Part shown: positions 39,350 through 47,865 of the stretch, in pieces | Layout: each line of letters begins with the position of its first letter | How positions within the stretch are numbered: position 1 is the stretch's first letter | Source: a virus | Direction: 5' to 3' (one strand) | IMG/VR virus record: IMGVR_UViG_3300047557_003911 | Coordinates: 1 to 47,988 of that record | Length of the DNA stretch: 47,988 nt | The notes under the pieces: model-generated | What the model was told of the DNA's origin: nothing | The model's input: the letters and a program-made list of their open reading frames with translations, nothing else | Database searches by the model: none | Translations under genes and position numbers: made by a program

Positions 39350-40369
39350 ATGATAAAACTACGTGATGCAGCTAAACATTACAAACAGTTAGAACATCAA
39401 GATGACGGTTGGGATTGGTTGCAAAGACAACTAACGCCAGCTCAATTAGATGAATTTGCTGTGCGTTATCGCAACAGCGAAAAAAAACATGAGCCTGCAC
39501 AAGAATCCTTTTCTAATACGTGGGAGGGTGTTCTTGCTGCAGGTAAAAAGGCAGGGGCTAAATTTCCTGAATGCGTTGCTGCACAATGGGCTCTTGAATC
39601 TGGTTGGGGTCAACACACATCAGGCAAAAATAATTTTTTTGGATTGAAAGGATCTGGCTCTAACGTCAATACACAAGAATTTATTAACGGTAAATGGATC
39701 ACAATTAAAGCTGGCTTTATTGATTTCCCTGATCTTTACACCTGCGTTACGTACCTAGTTGAGCGTTGGTACAAAGACTTCGGAAAATTTAAAGGTGTTA
39801 ATCGCGCTGCCAGTAGGAATGAGTGTGCACGTCTATTGGTTGCAGAAGGATATGCTACAGACCCCGATTACAGTACAAAATTAATTCAGATTATGGATCG
39901 ACAGCTCCAAAACATTGGAGAAAAACCTGATTCAAATCCACATAATAATAGCTTTGCTCCTTGGAGCCCGTTTACTTATAAAGTGACACCTAATATTACC
40001 TATGGTGAGCTAACACTTAATCAAGAAGCGCGACGTTTCACCAAGCAATATCAGTGTGATACGGCAAAAGAAATCTGCCTATTCCTGGAACGTGCCAGAA
40101 AACAATTTAACAATAAACCAATTATTATTACCAGTGCTTCGCGTCCGGAACCTATCAATACTCAGGTTGGAGGTGCCAAAAATAGCGAGCATACATACAG
40201 TGCGCCATCAAAAGGAGCCATTGACTTTTATATCCAAGGGGTCAATATCTATACAGTGCAGGAATGGTGTGACAAAAACTGGCCCTATAGCTTAGGCTAT
40301 GGTGCGCCCAAGGGGTTTGTTCATGTCGGTATCAGGGAAGGAAAACCAAAAGTACGCTGGGACTACTAA
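39350..40369 (+). CDS. Two-domain endolysin: glucosaminidase-like plus M15 peptidase-like
   Basis: 339 residues. Residues about 55-190 (ECVAAQWALESGWGQHTSGK, then NNFFGLKG and VERWYKDFGKFKG) form a GH73-type glucosaminidase with catalytic Glu83. Residues about 200-339 (ITSASRPEPINTQVGGAKNS, then EHT...GAIDFYIQG and GFVHVGIREGKPKVRWDY) match an M15_3-type DD-peptidase, with the SEH, D and HVG positions in place. One protein therefore attacks both glycan and peptide bonds of the host wall. A 61-residue N-terminal helical part precedes them. No signal peptide is seen. Confidence 0.85.
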   Translation: MIKLRDAAKHYKQLEHQDDGWDWLQRQLTPAQLDEFAVRYRNSEKKHEPAQESFSNTWEGVLAAGKKAGAKFPECVAAQWALESGWGQHTSGKNNFFGLKGSGSNVNTQEFINGKWITIKAGFIDFPDLYTCVTYLVERWYKDFGKFKGVNRAASRNECARLLVAEGYATDPDYSTKLIQIMDRQLQNIGEKPDSNPHNNSFAPWSPFTYKVTPNITYGELTLNQEARRFTKQYQCDTAKEICLFLERARKQFNNKPIIITSASRPEPINTQVGGAKNSEHTYSAPSKGAIDFYIQGVNIYTVQEWCDKNWPYSLGYGAPKGFVHVGIREGKPKVRWDY

Positions 40370-40370
40370 G

Positions 40371-40532
40371 GTGAAGAAATATAAAGAACCACAGATACGC
40401 GTGAATATCTGCTGGGAAGTTCACAATGAAAAAAAGTGCGTAACACTTCCAAAAGCGGAAGCGTACGCAACAAGAGAATGGGTTGAAAAAGAAGGCGGTG
40501 TTTGTTTTTGGTTTCAGGCGTTGCCTAATTAA
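40371..40532 (+). CDS. Small conserved protein, unknown function
   Basis: 53 residues from GTG 40371, two bases after the endolysin stop. It is a compact charged protein with two Cys-containing strands (QIRVNICWEVHNEKKCVTLP; GVCFWFQALPN). It is probably cotranscribed with the endolysin. The plus-strand block ends here at a convergent junction with no clear terminator. Confidence 0.6.
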   Translation: MKKYKEPQIRVNICWEVHNEKKCVTLPKAEAYATREWVEKEGGVCFWFQALPN

Positions 40533-40697
40533 TCAGCGTTGTTTTGCGCGACCAACAACAAGAGCGCAAATCTCAATCAAACGATACAATTTACGTACAG
40601 CGGCATCGTCTTTAGGAGTAGGAGTTAAAGCACAAATTGCAGAAGCTGCGGCATGAATTGCAAGAGCAACTTCAATGTATTGATTCAGATGGGACAT
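40533..40697 (-). CDS. Small hydrophobic-helical protein, unknown function
   Basis: 54 residues from ATG 40697. The sequence is Ala-rich (YIEVALAIHAAASAICALTP) with a charged turn and a second hydrophobic helix (LYRLIEICALVVGRAK), which could give two membrane-associated helices. It is short enough to be missed by size cut-offs. It overlaps the upstream gene's end by 26 nt. Confidence 0.6.
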   Translation of the reverse strand: MSHLNQYIEVALAIHAAASAICALTPTPKDDAAVRKLYRLIEICALVVGRAKQR

Positions 40698-41154
40698 AAG
40701 TCTCTAGTAGCTTCTTGTATTCTACCGCTGGATCTTTAAAGTAATAAAAAGAATCAGAACCTTCCATGTATTGCCAATCAATTGCGCCTTTACGTTGAAA
40801 CCATTTCATATAAACTCGACGTTGTTTATCTTTTTCAACTGCATCAAACCAAAACCAAAGCCCGTCATACCAGGGAATGTGGTCTTGGATATCTTTTAAC
40901 CTGCTAAAAGCCCAGGTCAATGGTTTAGTTCCTGAGCTGCCAGACATTGAATGTTTTAGTTTACGAGCACGTTTTGTAGGACGGCTGTGAAACCAATCAC
41001 TTAGCTGACGCCTTGATTTGCTAACACCTAATACAACAAGCCAAACGCATGTTTTATCAACGTAAACCCATGGCCTGGCCGTAAGTGCAACCCATTGATT
41101 TTGTTCTGTTTTAAGAATAAAACGTTTTATGCGCCGCTTAGCTCTATAAGTCAT
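40672..41154 (-). CDS. Trp/Arg-rich protein, unknown function
   Basis: 160 residues from ATG 41154 (an in-frame TTG at 41202 would add 16). It is basic and aromatic, with regions such as SDWFHSRPTKRARKLKHSMS and WYDGLWFWFDAVEKDKQRRV. No catalytic motif is recognised. It is probably a soluble, possibly nucleic-acid-binding, phage protein. Confidence 0.7.
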   Translation of the reverse strand: MTYRAKRRIKRFILKTEQNQWVALTARPWVYVDKTCVWLVVLGVSKSRRQLSDWFHSRPTKRARKLKHSMSGSSGTKPLTWAFSRLKDIQDHIPWYDGLWFWFDAVEKDKQRRVYMKWFQRKGAIDWQYMEGSDSFYYFKDPAVEYKKLLETYVPSESIH

Positions 41155-41268
41155 AGATTTTACAGGCGTTTGAACTTGGATTATTTTTGCAATATAGCGC
41201 AAATGCTTGATTTGGTTTTTGTGTTTTTATTTTATTTTTAAAAACTGTCTTTAATAAAGCTATAAGGT

Positions 41269-42012
41269 TCATGGTTGTGTTGCCAGAGGTACAAGTACAG
41301 CGGGAAAAGGTTGATCCTGTGGATGTTCGCGCCTCCAGGCTTCATCCCATTCAGATAAAGAATGAGAGTGGAGATCATTGGAAGCAAAATTTTCTGTTAC
41401 ATCAGCAACAACATAACTCTCATCGGTATCTTCATACAATAAGTACCCATAATCTTCTAAAAGAAGCTCAAATTCTGTTGTAGGGAATTCAATAACAACA
41501 GCTACTTCATAGGCCAAGGGTTCATTGCGTGTAGTTGAAACACACAAAAGATAAGAACCAGTCTCTAAAGGAAAATAAAGATTGTTCCCCTTATCAAAAC
41601 GATCTGGATCAAAATTATTATATAAATCAGAGCCCGCACCCATTACGTGACCAGTATATGGATGGCGACGTTCACCGTTGACATCTGTAACAATGCTGTC
41701 TTGATCAAAAATTGCTCTTGCTTGAATCGGTACCAGGTTCAAATCGTAAGTAGAAACTTGTATATATTTTGGCCTGGGACCACCTTTAGCAACAATGATC
41801 CAAGCAGGGGAAGTGATATTAAATTGAAACCAGTGGTTATAGGTGCCACCGCCAAAACCACCGTTAGATGTTGAACGCGTATCCGCTCTACCTACAACTT
41901 GATTCTTGGGACCAAGTGAACCCTTTAGATTACGAATCGACAGTTGAGAAAACGTACCAACAATAAGAGGATCATCCTGTGTTCTTTGTCGTTGAGATTG
42001 AGATACGCGCAT
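41269..42012 (-). CDS. Beta-rich structural-type protein, unknown function
   Basis: 247 residues. The N-terminal 60 residues are basic and Gly/Ser rich. The middle (HWFQFNITSPAWIIVAKGGP; LYFPLETGSYLLCVSTTRNE) has the look of a beta-sandwich, and the C-terminal 60 are acidic. It resembles bacterial pre-peptidase C-terminal (PPC)-like sandwich domains in the GSYLLCVS turn, by eye only. A virion role is possible despite its position with the minus-strand genes. Confidence 0.68.
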   Translation of the reverse strand: MRVSQSQRQRTQDDPLIVGTFSQLSIRNLKGSLGPKNQVVGRADTRSTSNGGFGGGTYNHWFQFNITSPAWIIVAKGGPRPKYIQVSTYDLNLVPIQARAIFDQDSIVTDVNGERRHPYTGHVMGAGSDLYNNFDPDRFDKGNNLYFPLETGSYLLCVSTTRNEPLAYEVAVVIEFPTTEFELLLEDYGYLLYEDTDESYVVADVTENFASNDLHSHSLSEWDEAWRREHPQDQPFPAVLVPLATQP

Positions 42013-42035
42013 TATCTTGGCTTTTATTTAATATT

Positions 42036-42698
42036 TTACTCTGTCGTTTCTTTATGCTCTAAAGGATGTGAGATAGTGTGTTTAAAACCACGTTCGGTAA
42101 TGATTGTATTGTCTTTATTTGCTCCATATACCATTAGTTTTTCTGCTACAAACCTGGTTTCAAACGGTGAAATGGTACTGGGTGGGAACAACCGATTCCA
42201 GCTTGAGATTAAATGCAATGGATTGCAACACAAGGGATTGCCGCAAAGCCTGGTGACAACCATGGAACCAATGTCACCCCAGGCGCATTGGTAGATTGCC
42301 TTGTGGGGCGTCACATTCTCAGCTTTTTGGTGGCTATAAGACGAACGGTAGGACGGAAAGCAGACACGTTTGGGACTGTACCGCGTGCCATTTCTCAAGG
42401 GCCAACAATCATCCGTATCTTTAATCTCAATTTTGGACCAAAGCTTCTCATATTTGATTTTGTATTCCAAATTTAAGTAATTGACATCAAATCCACAGAC
42501 GTTAGAGAGGATTTTTTTAACGCAGAAATAACACCAGTGCGTTTTTGAATCGCGGATGTAGTGGTTGTGTGGACAGACAAAACCTCTGTAATAGCCATGC
42601 GTTTCAAGAACTGCGTCACTTAGGGTCTCGATGTTGGGGACGTACCGAAATCCGGTGTCCTCTAGGGATTGCTTGATGTTGCGGTAGAAATTTGCCAT
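42036..42698 (-). CDS. HNH endonuclease, cyanophage type
   Basis: 220 residues from ATG 42698, one base after the upstream stop. A Cys/His-rich N-terminal part (FVCPHNHYIRDSKTHWCYFC) precedes a middle domain with DDCWPL and a C-terminal LCGNPLCCNPLHLI, the zinc-binding end of HNH_3-type nucleases. It is a probable free-standing homing enzyme. It stands immediately after a second HNH-like gene in the same orientation. Confidence 0.82.
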   Translation of the reverse strand: MANFYRNIKQSLEDTGFRYVPNIETLSDAVLETHGYYRGFVCPHNHYIRDSKTHWCYFCVKKILSNVCGFDVNYLNLEYKIKYEKLWSKIEIKDTDDCWPLRNGTRYSPKRVCFPSYRSSYSHQKAENVTPHKAIYQCAWGDIGSMVVTRLCGNPLCCNPLHLISSWNRLFPPSTISPFETRFVAEKLMVYGANKDNTIITERGFKHTISHPLEHKETTE

Positions 42699-42699
42699 C

Positions 42700-43023
42700 T
42701 CAGGAAAAACGGTTGCTGACAGGGACGGCAATCAGCTCCAGGCGATTGTCTTTTGTTTTGTTGTTGTCTGCATGAATGATGTCGTATCCCTCAATTGGTT
42801 TTTTGTGTCGCATGAGATACACAATGCGATGCGCCAGGTACCGCTGGTTGTCAACGCTCACCAGATAGAAGGAGTTACTGCGGTTTAGACGGCCTGCTTG
42901 GTCCCCCTCCTGGCGCCTACCACGAGCCGTCCGGTGCTCCAGGCCACTTGGGTACTGGTCCGATAACGCAAGGAGTTCTTCCAACCTCCAGAGGGGAGGT
43001 AGAGGGGTGTGACGGGAGCCCAT
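42700..43023 (-). CDS. HNH-like protein, possibly degenerate
   Basis: 107 residues from ATG 43023. FYLVSVDNQRYLAHRIVYLM, then GYDIIHADNNKTKDNRLELI, follows the AP2/HNH homing-enzyme pattern (AHR...V-x-H-x-D-x-N...N). The first catalytic His region is changed (IIHADNN instead of IDHxDGN), so activity is uncertain. Upstream is a 332-nt gap with repeats. Confidence 0.7.
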   Translation of the reverse strand: MGSRHTPLPPLWRLEELLALSDQYPSGLEHRTARGRRQEGDQAGRLNRSNSFYLVSVDNQRYLAHRIVYLMRHKKPIEGYDIIHADNNKTKDNRLELIAVPVSNRFS

Positions 43024-43355
43024 GGAAAAGTGCGAATGAAGGTCAGCGTAGCAGAGAAACAGAGAATGTGGCAGAAAAACAGAGAATGACCATGTTTTTT
43101 CTTATATCTCTAGCAGATGACGCCGTTGTCACACAGTGTACGTGCTTTATTTCTCTTTGCTTTCCTCGCTCAACTTTTCAACATTACACCCTTTTACCAA
43201 AGTGTCATTTCCTAGCTCTAGGGTATGCGCGGCCCTTATTCTCTGTTTTTCTGCATCTCATTCTCACAATCTCTGCACATGCCCTTGCCACTTGGTATCA
43301 CTACAAACAAAAACCCCCGCCGAAGCAGGGGTCTAATCTTCTAATCGTCCACTAA
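43024..43355. other. Gene-free region with direct and inverted 17-bp repeats
   Basis: GCAGAAAAACAGAGAAT at 43071-43087 recurs as a perfect inverted copy at 43238-43254 and as a one-mismatch direct copy at 43051-43067. Plus-strand open frames here look spurious. On the minus strand the single upstream copy could pair with either downstream copy, both close to the HNH start at 43023. The region also holds the glycosyltransferase terminator. It could be an operator, a leader RNA or an origin. Confidence 0.6.
43304..43332 (-). terminator. Rho-independent terminator after the glycosyltransferase gene
   Basis: On the minus strand an 8-bp stem (ACCCCTGC paired with GCGGGGGT, one T-G pair) encloses a TTCG tetraloop and is followed by a T-rich tail (TTGTTTG). 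It ends the primase-speD-glycosyltransferase transcript 24 nt after the last stop. Confidence 0.88.
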
Positions 43356-44603
43356 TCAGGACTTTTTCTTCTTTCCTTTTGCTTTAGGTTTCACGATGCG
43401 CGGCACCTCCTCTTCTCGTTTGGCCAGCACCTCCTGGAAGGTGTCATCAAACTGACCAGCCACCGTCTCCCAATCGAAGCAGGTATCAGTCACACGGTCA
43501 TAACAAGCTTGGGCCACCTGATCGAGCTTCTCACGGTTGTCGTACAGGTCGCCAAGGATGGCGGCAAGGTGGTTGTCGTCAGGGCATGGCATGATGCGAC
43601 CAAAGTTGGTGTCAACATCGGCGTGGAGGGAGCGGATTAGCTCGCCAGTGCCTTCAAAGATTTCCTTGCAGGAGGTGTGATCGGGCACCACCTGGGCCAC
43701 ACGGCAAGCTGCATGCTCGAAGTTGACGAGACCCCAGCCTTCTCCTTTACAGGTATTGACGCCTACATCAGCGACGTTGTAGATGGTGTTAAGCATCTCA
43801 ACCGGTACCGATGGTGGGTGGGGATGAGGGGTGGTCATGATGATGCGGTTGTTGGGATCAAGTCCTTGCCGCGCCATTTCTCGTGCAAATAACGGCATGA
43901 TGTCCCAGCCTTGGTCCTTCATTCCCATGTGGAGATACAACCTGGCGTTGGGACGGCCGACCGCAAACTTGGCAAAAGCACTGATGGTGATATCAATACG
44001 TTTACGGAACTGGTTGCGGTTGCCATTGAAGACGATGAAGTCTTCTGGGTTGAGTCCTAGTTCTTGACGTGCTTTGTTTTTATCAATGGGATAAAACTGG
44101 TTTGGTGTCATGCCATGAGGAATGACGGTGATAGGCACATTGGCACCAGCTTTAATTGTTTCATGTGCACCAAATTCTGTGTAACAGATTGCTGCATCCC
44201 ATTCATTAAGTGTGTCGAGTAGTGCGCCATACCACTCATATGAATCCATGGGGTAGTAACCCACGAATTTAAACTTCAATTGATCACGAAGATCAGCAAT
44301 GCGTCGCCATTGCTCATTAATGATCCAGCTGTCATTAATTGTAAAGATTACATCGGGATGAATACGTTCAACGATTTCACGAATCCGATCTTCACCAAAT
44401 GGTGCCTGCTGGAACCTATTGGAGGCTGGATACATGAAGTATTCCTCCTGGAGCGGGGTGTAATCACCATGCCAATTGCAACCCAAGACGTGGATTTCAT
44501 ATTTATCTTTCAGTTTGCTCAGTACATTTTCAGTTACACGAGCAAAACCAGTGGTGGCTACAATATCGCCAATCCACAAAAGCTTAGGTTTGTTGTCAGT
44601 CAT
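43356..44603 (-). CDS. GT4-type glycosyltransferase
   Basis: 415 residues with a GT-B fold layout. The N-terminal domain starts KLLWIGDIVATTGFARVTEN, and the C-terminal domain has FIVFNGNRNQFRKRIDITIS (the family's nucleotide-sugar strand), then ADVGVNTCKGEGWGLVNFEH, where the E-x7-E motif (GEGWGLVNFE) binds the donor. The last 12 residues are Lys rich. Possible acceptors are phage DNA bases, virion proteins or host surface sugars; the sequence does not tell. It is third in the minus-strand transcript after primase and speD, 22 nt after speD, with a palindrome (TCAATTAATTGA) at its start. Confidence 0.87.
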   Translation of the reverse strand: MTDNKPKLLWIGDIVATTGFARVTENVLSKLKDKYEIHVLGCNWHGDYTPLQEEYFMYPASNRFQQAPFGEDRIREIVERIHPDVIFTINDSWIINEQWRRIADLRDQLKFKFVGYYPMDSYEWYGALLDTLNEWDAAICYTEFGAHETIKAGANVPITVIPHGMTPNQFYPIDKNKARQELGLNPEDFIVFNGNRNQFRKRIDITISAFAKFAVGRPNARLYLHMGMKDQGWDIMPLFAREMARQGLDPNNRIIMTTPHPHPPSVPVEMLNTIYNVADVGVNTCKGEGWGLVNFEHAACRVAQVVPDHTSCKEIFEGTGELIRSLHADVDTNFGRIMPCPDDNHLAAILGDLYDNREKLDQVAQACYDRVTDTCFDWETVAGQFDDTFQEVLAKREEEVPRIVKPKAKGKKKKS

Positions 44604-44625
44604 CTCAATTAATTGACTGACAATA

Positions 44626-44985
44626 CTATACAGATTTTGTTGGAGTTATTGAACGTACTAATTCTTTTTCTTCTGTTGTTTGCGCTTTGAGTTTATATCT
44701 TAAAAACTCTGCGGCCTTGTGCGAATTAGTTGTGTCACCACAAGTATAGAGATCAATGGCTGCATAACCAATCTCAGGCCAGGTGTGGATTGAGCAGTGA
44801 GATTCAGCAAGTAATGCCAAGAGAGTCACACCTTGCGGATCAAATTTCTCGCCAATAATCCGCAAGATGCGTGCATTAGACATTTGCAATGCCACCTGCA
44901 TTAGCTCTTGAAGAGCGTTGTAATCATCTAGCAACTGTTTATCACAGTCGTAGAGATCAAGAATGAGGTGGCGACCGTTGCTCAA
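44626..44985 (-). CDS. speD: S-adenosylmethionine decarboxylase proenzyme
   Basis: 119 residues, TTG start overlapping the primase stop (TTGA). The self-cleavage motif ALLAESHCSIHTWPE is intact: cleavage between E61 and S62 would create the pyruvoyl group, with H67 and C82 as the other key residues. The enzyme makes decarboxylated SAM for spermidine synthesis. The length is that of the short bacterial class. Phage speD genes are known in cyanophages and are thought to support DNA packaging or host translation. Its coupling to the replication gene here is notable. Confidence 0.93.
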   Translation of the reverse strand: MSNGRHLILDLYDCDKQLLDDYNALQELMQVALQMSNARILRIIGEKFDPQGVTLLALLAESHCSIHTWPEIGYAAIDLYTCGDTTNSHKAAEFLRYKLKAQTTEEKELVRSITPTKSV

Positions 44986-47615
44986 TTGATCAATTCGGGT
45001 TCTTCTATTCTTGCATCAGTTTTCTTAAATAGTGTGTCCCCATAAAATTCTGTCCATTTTTCTTTATCCATACCTACTTCCACGATGGAGGGGTAATCAT
45101 GGTATTTGGTTTTATTTGAATCACGAACAGCAATGTTATTGATGCGAATGCCGCGTGCTTGTTTCATTTTGTAGACATTAAGTCCAAGCTGGTGCACGCA
45201 CACATCCATAACAAGGGATTCAAATCGGCTACGGCCAAGGATATTACTATTGCTGCCACGAGAAAATTCACAGTAACTGGCGTACAACCACTCATCCCAA
45301 TGGGAATAAATGTAGGTGGTGCCTGCACTGGTCTTGGCCAGACCAATTGCACTAGAGATACCTGGATCAAAAACCACACAATGACTCATCCAATCCATGA
45401 TCTGGTTGGACTTAAGGATTTGCTCCTGGTGATGACGTGCAAAGAACTCAACTTTCTTGTTGGTTTCCATAAGATATTCCCGCATCTCAGGTTCTGTCAT
45501 ATCCAAGACCCAATTCACAAGACCTGGGAGCATGGAAGCAAATTCACCAAAGGGTCTGCCTTTGTCATCCATATCAATGAGCGTTTTTTGCTCAGCGGAT
45601 GAACCAGTAAATGGGCGATCGAAAGGAATTGTTAAGCGACGACGTGCCAAACCAGAGGTTGGATCTGTGGTTTGGATGGGTTCGTTGGCGGTGATCATGA
45701 CCAGTCCATTGAACTTAAATGGTTTTTGGCTACCAGCTTGGAACTTGCGTTCATTACGAATCAAATCACGACCGGTGATTGCTTTCAGTACTGAGACCGA
45801 TCCGCCATAACGCTCCACATCATTAAAAAGCAAGAGCTTTTTCTTATAAAGATTGGCAGTTTCAAAACGATTTTTTTCCAGATGCTCCAGAGAAGAGATC
45901 ATGGCGTTGTCATCGCCCACCAGTGCGTGCGCCAGGTTTGAATAGGTGGACTTACCCGATTTACCTGGGCCGACAATCTCAACAAACTTCTGAACTTCCG
46001 AGTGCCCCAGCAGTACAGCACGCAACCAAGCCCGCAGCACCTGAGTCCGACCCCAGTGTTGATCTTGCGTGGACTTTAACCACTTAATGATTGGTTCACA
46101 TCCCGCCGCTGGGTTGTAGTCGTACGGAAGTTGTTGTGTGATGTAAAGCTCTTTACGGAAACCAGTCAGCTCCCGAGTATTGACATGAAGCACACCATTG
46201 GTGAACAGTAGAAGATCATTGCCCTCGTACCAGTCATCGAAGATGGTACTGATCTTTAGTTGCTCTAGTACATCATTGATCATTTTCATGCTGTAGCCAT
46301 TGGGCAACAGCTTTTCTTTCACTTTTTCAAGCTTGTCTTTTAGATCGCCTTTGATTTCGTTATCTGAAAGGGGAGACCACAGGCCTTTGTTTTTATACTC
46401 GTAGATAAAAAAGGTGTTTTGGGCCTGGCTGAAGTGCAGATTATCTTTATAAAGCTGCAGCATTACATCTGCAATTTTGTCGTAAGAGGGATTACCGTTT
46501 CCTTCTTGTTTCTTTTTCTTACTGTTCTGTACTTTTACTTCAGTTGCCTGCCACTCAACCCTTGTAGGTGTCGGTGTTTCTTCAGGTTTAATTCCTAATT
46601 CGTTTTCTAATTCTTCTAACAGTTTGGACACGTGATCAAGGGTTTCGTCAGGGACATTTAGAGCTTTGTATTCTTGTTGCTCAAGAGGTGGTTTCCAACC
46701 GTGCTCTTGTGCAATATGGAGGAGGGTACCAAGACCACGGCCGCCACCTTTACTAAAAGAAAGCCAACGTTTGTGGCACTCACCATCTTTGTATTTATCT
46801 GATTGCCGAGACCATTGATCCCATTGTTCAAGAAGTGAATCATCCAACTGGTGCAGCACCTGACCAACGGTGATCCAAGTGTCGTAGTCATCAGCGGCAT
46901 CAGGACCCATGCCCCACATACCATCGACCGCGAGCTTCATGTCACGCTCAAGATCGATGACGGTATTAATGGCAAATCCTGGTCCGACACGACGACTAAC
47001 TTCTTTAGCTGGCGAACCTTGCTTGACGTTTTTATTGATGATGAGGGTGAGGAGCCAGTCTGGGAATTCCGGGATGTCAGGAATCCACTCGAATCCCATA
47101 CCATCTGCGGTGTAGTAACCAGCGGTTTCAGGGTGAAGACCCATTAACACACCCTGGTGTTTACACCAAAGGATTTCAAGTTTTTCTAAGTTACCTTCTG
47201 CCTGCCAGACGTACTTATTGCGGACAAAATGCTTTTGTTTTTCTCGTGCAATTTTGTATAGTTTGCGTTCACGTCCTTGTTTTCCGCTACAGATCGTTAG
47301 CGTTGGAGGAAGTGCGACATTAAATTCGGCGGTGTCCGCAAGTTCTGCGACCAGGTCATAGACCGTTGGCCCGTCGATATCCACCCAAACAAAACCGAAG
47401 GGATGATTAAAAACAGGCCCAGACAGAAGTCCAACAGCCTTGCATTTACCTGTGATGATTTCTTCTTCAATGTCAGTGACGGTAAAGGGTTTGTTTTGCC
47501 AGCCAGCTGTGTAAGGATCTTTGTTACTGCCTAGGGGCGTAAGCGGCCAATCGATAGGGATGTAATCGAGCCGAATTTCGCCTGGCTTGATTGCTTGCTG
47601 GTTTTTACTGGTCAT
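44982..47615 (-). CDS. Primase-helicase (P4/D5 family)
   Basis: 877 residues. The N-terminal 200 residues carry a prim-pol-like domain with a D-x-D motif (GFVWVDIDGP, about 73-82). After a linker and a D5_N-like region, the helicase has Walker A VGPGKSGKST (about 548-557), Walker B LLLFNDVE and a sensor region (GLVMITANEPI), then LARRRLTIPFDRPF. These superfamily 3 helicases unwind DNA and the prim-pol part makes primers. The reading frame overlaps speD by four bases and the upstream small gene by eleven. Confidence 0.9.
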   Translation of the reverse strand: MTSKNQQAIKPGEIRLDYIPIDWPLTPLGSNKDPYTAGWQNKPFTVTDIEEEIITGKCKAVGLLSGPVFNHPFGFVWVDIDGPTVYDLVAELADTAEFNVALPPTLTICSGKQGRERKLYKIAREKQKHFVRNKYVWQAEGNLEKLEILWCKHQGVLMGLHPETAGYYTADGMGFEWIPDIPEFPDWLLTLIINKNVKQGSPAKEVSRRVGPGFAINTVIDLERDMKLAVDGMWGMGPDAADDYDTWITVGQVLHQLDDSLLEQWDQWSRQSDKYKDGECHKRWLSFSKGGGRGLGTLLHIAQEHGWKPPLEQQEYKALNVPDETLDHVSKLLEELENELGIKPEETPTPTRVEWQATEVKVQNSKKKKQEGNGNPSYDKIADVMLQLYKDNLHFSQAQNTFFIYEYKNKGLWSPLSDNEIKGDLKDKLEKVKEKLLPNGYSMKMINDVLEQLKISTIFDDWYEGNDLLLFTNGVLHVNTRELTGFRKELYITQQLPYDYNPAAGCEPIIKWLKSTQDQHWGRTQVLRAWLRAVLLGHSEVQKFVEIVGPGKSGKSTYSNLAHALVGDDNAMISSLEHLEKNRFETANLYKKKLLLFNDVERYGGSVSVLKAITGRDLIRNERKFQAGSQKPFKFNGLVMITANEPIQTTDPTSGLARRRLTIPFDRPFTGSSAEQKTLIDMDDKGRPFGEFASMLPGLVNWVLDMTEPEMREYLMETNKKVEFFARHHQEQILKSNQIMDWMSHCVVFDPGISSAIGLAKTSAGTTYIYSHWDEWLYASYCEFSRGSNSNILGRSRFESLVMDVCVHQLGLNVYKMKQARGIRINNIAVRDSNKTKYHDYPSIVEVGMDKEKWTEFYGDTLFKKTDARIEEPELIN

Positions 47616-47796
47616 GAATCCCTTCCTGTTTTACTGTTACTTTAAAGTCTCGCTGGGGAAAGAAGTCCTCCTTTAGGATTAGAAAAGCATGAAGATGCAT
47701 GTTGGTGGGCAGGCAAAAACAATCCCCATCAGCCGCACTTGACATGAGGCTTTGGAGAGTCTGCATCCACTCACCCACAGAAACGTGGATGTCCAT
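47605..47796 (-). CDS. Small conserved protein, unknown function
   Basis: 63 residues from ATG 47796; an in-frame TAG lies ten codons upstream, so this is the first ATG. Two helices with a Cys/Pro turn (SSAADGDCFCLPTNMHLHAF) and no recognised motif. It overlaps the primase start by 11 nt and is therefore probably coupled to it. Confidence 0.65.
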   Translation of the reverse strand: MDIHVSVGEWMQTLQSLMSSAADGDCFCLPTNMHLHAFLILKEDFFPQRDFKVTVKQEGIHDQ

Positions 47797-47865
47797 GGAG
47801 GGTGACTTGAGTGTCTCTTTATCCTACGGCGACCAATCCAGGACAACCCACAAGATTTTATTAAA

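Noticed and set aside
42948-43355. 135-codon plus-strand frame over the repeat-bearing gap
   Set aside because: It overlaps the HNH start antisense and runs through the terminator and repeats; the composition is not protein-like.
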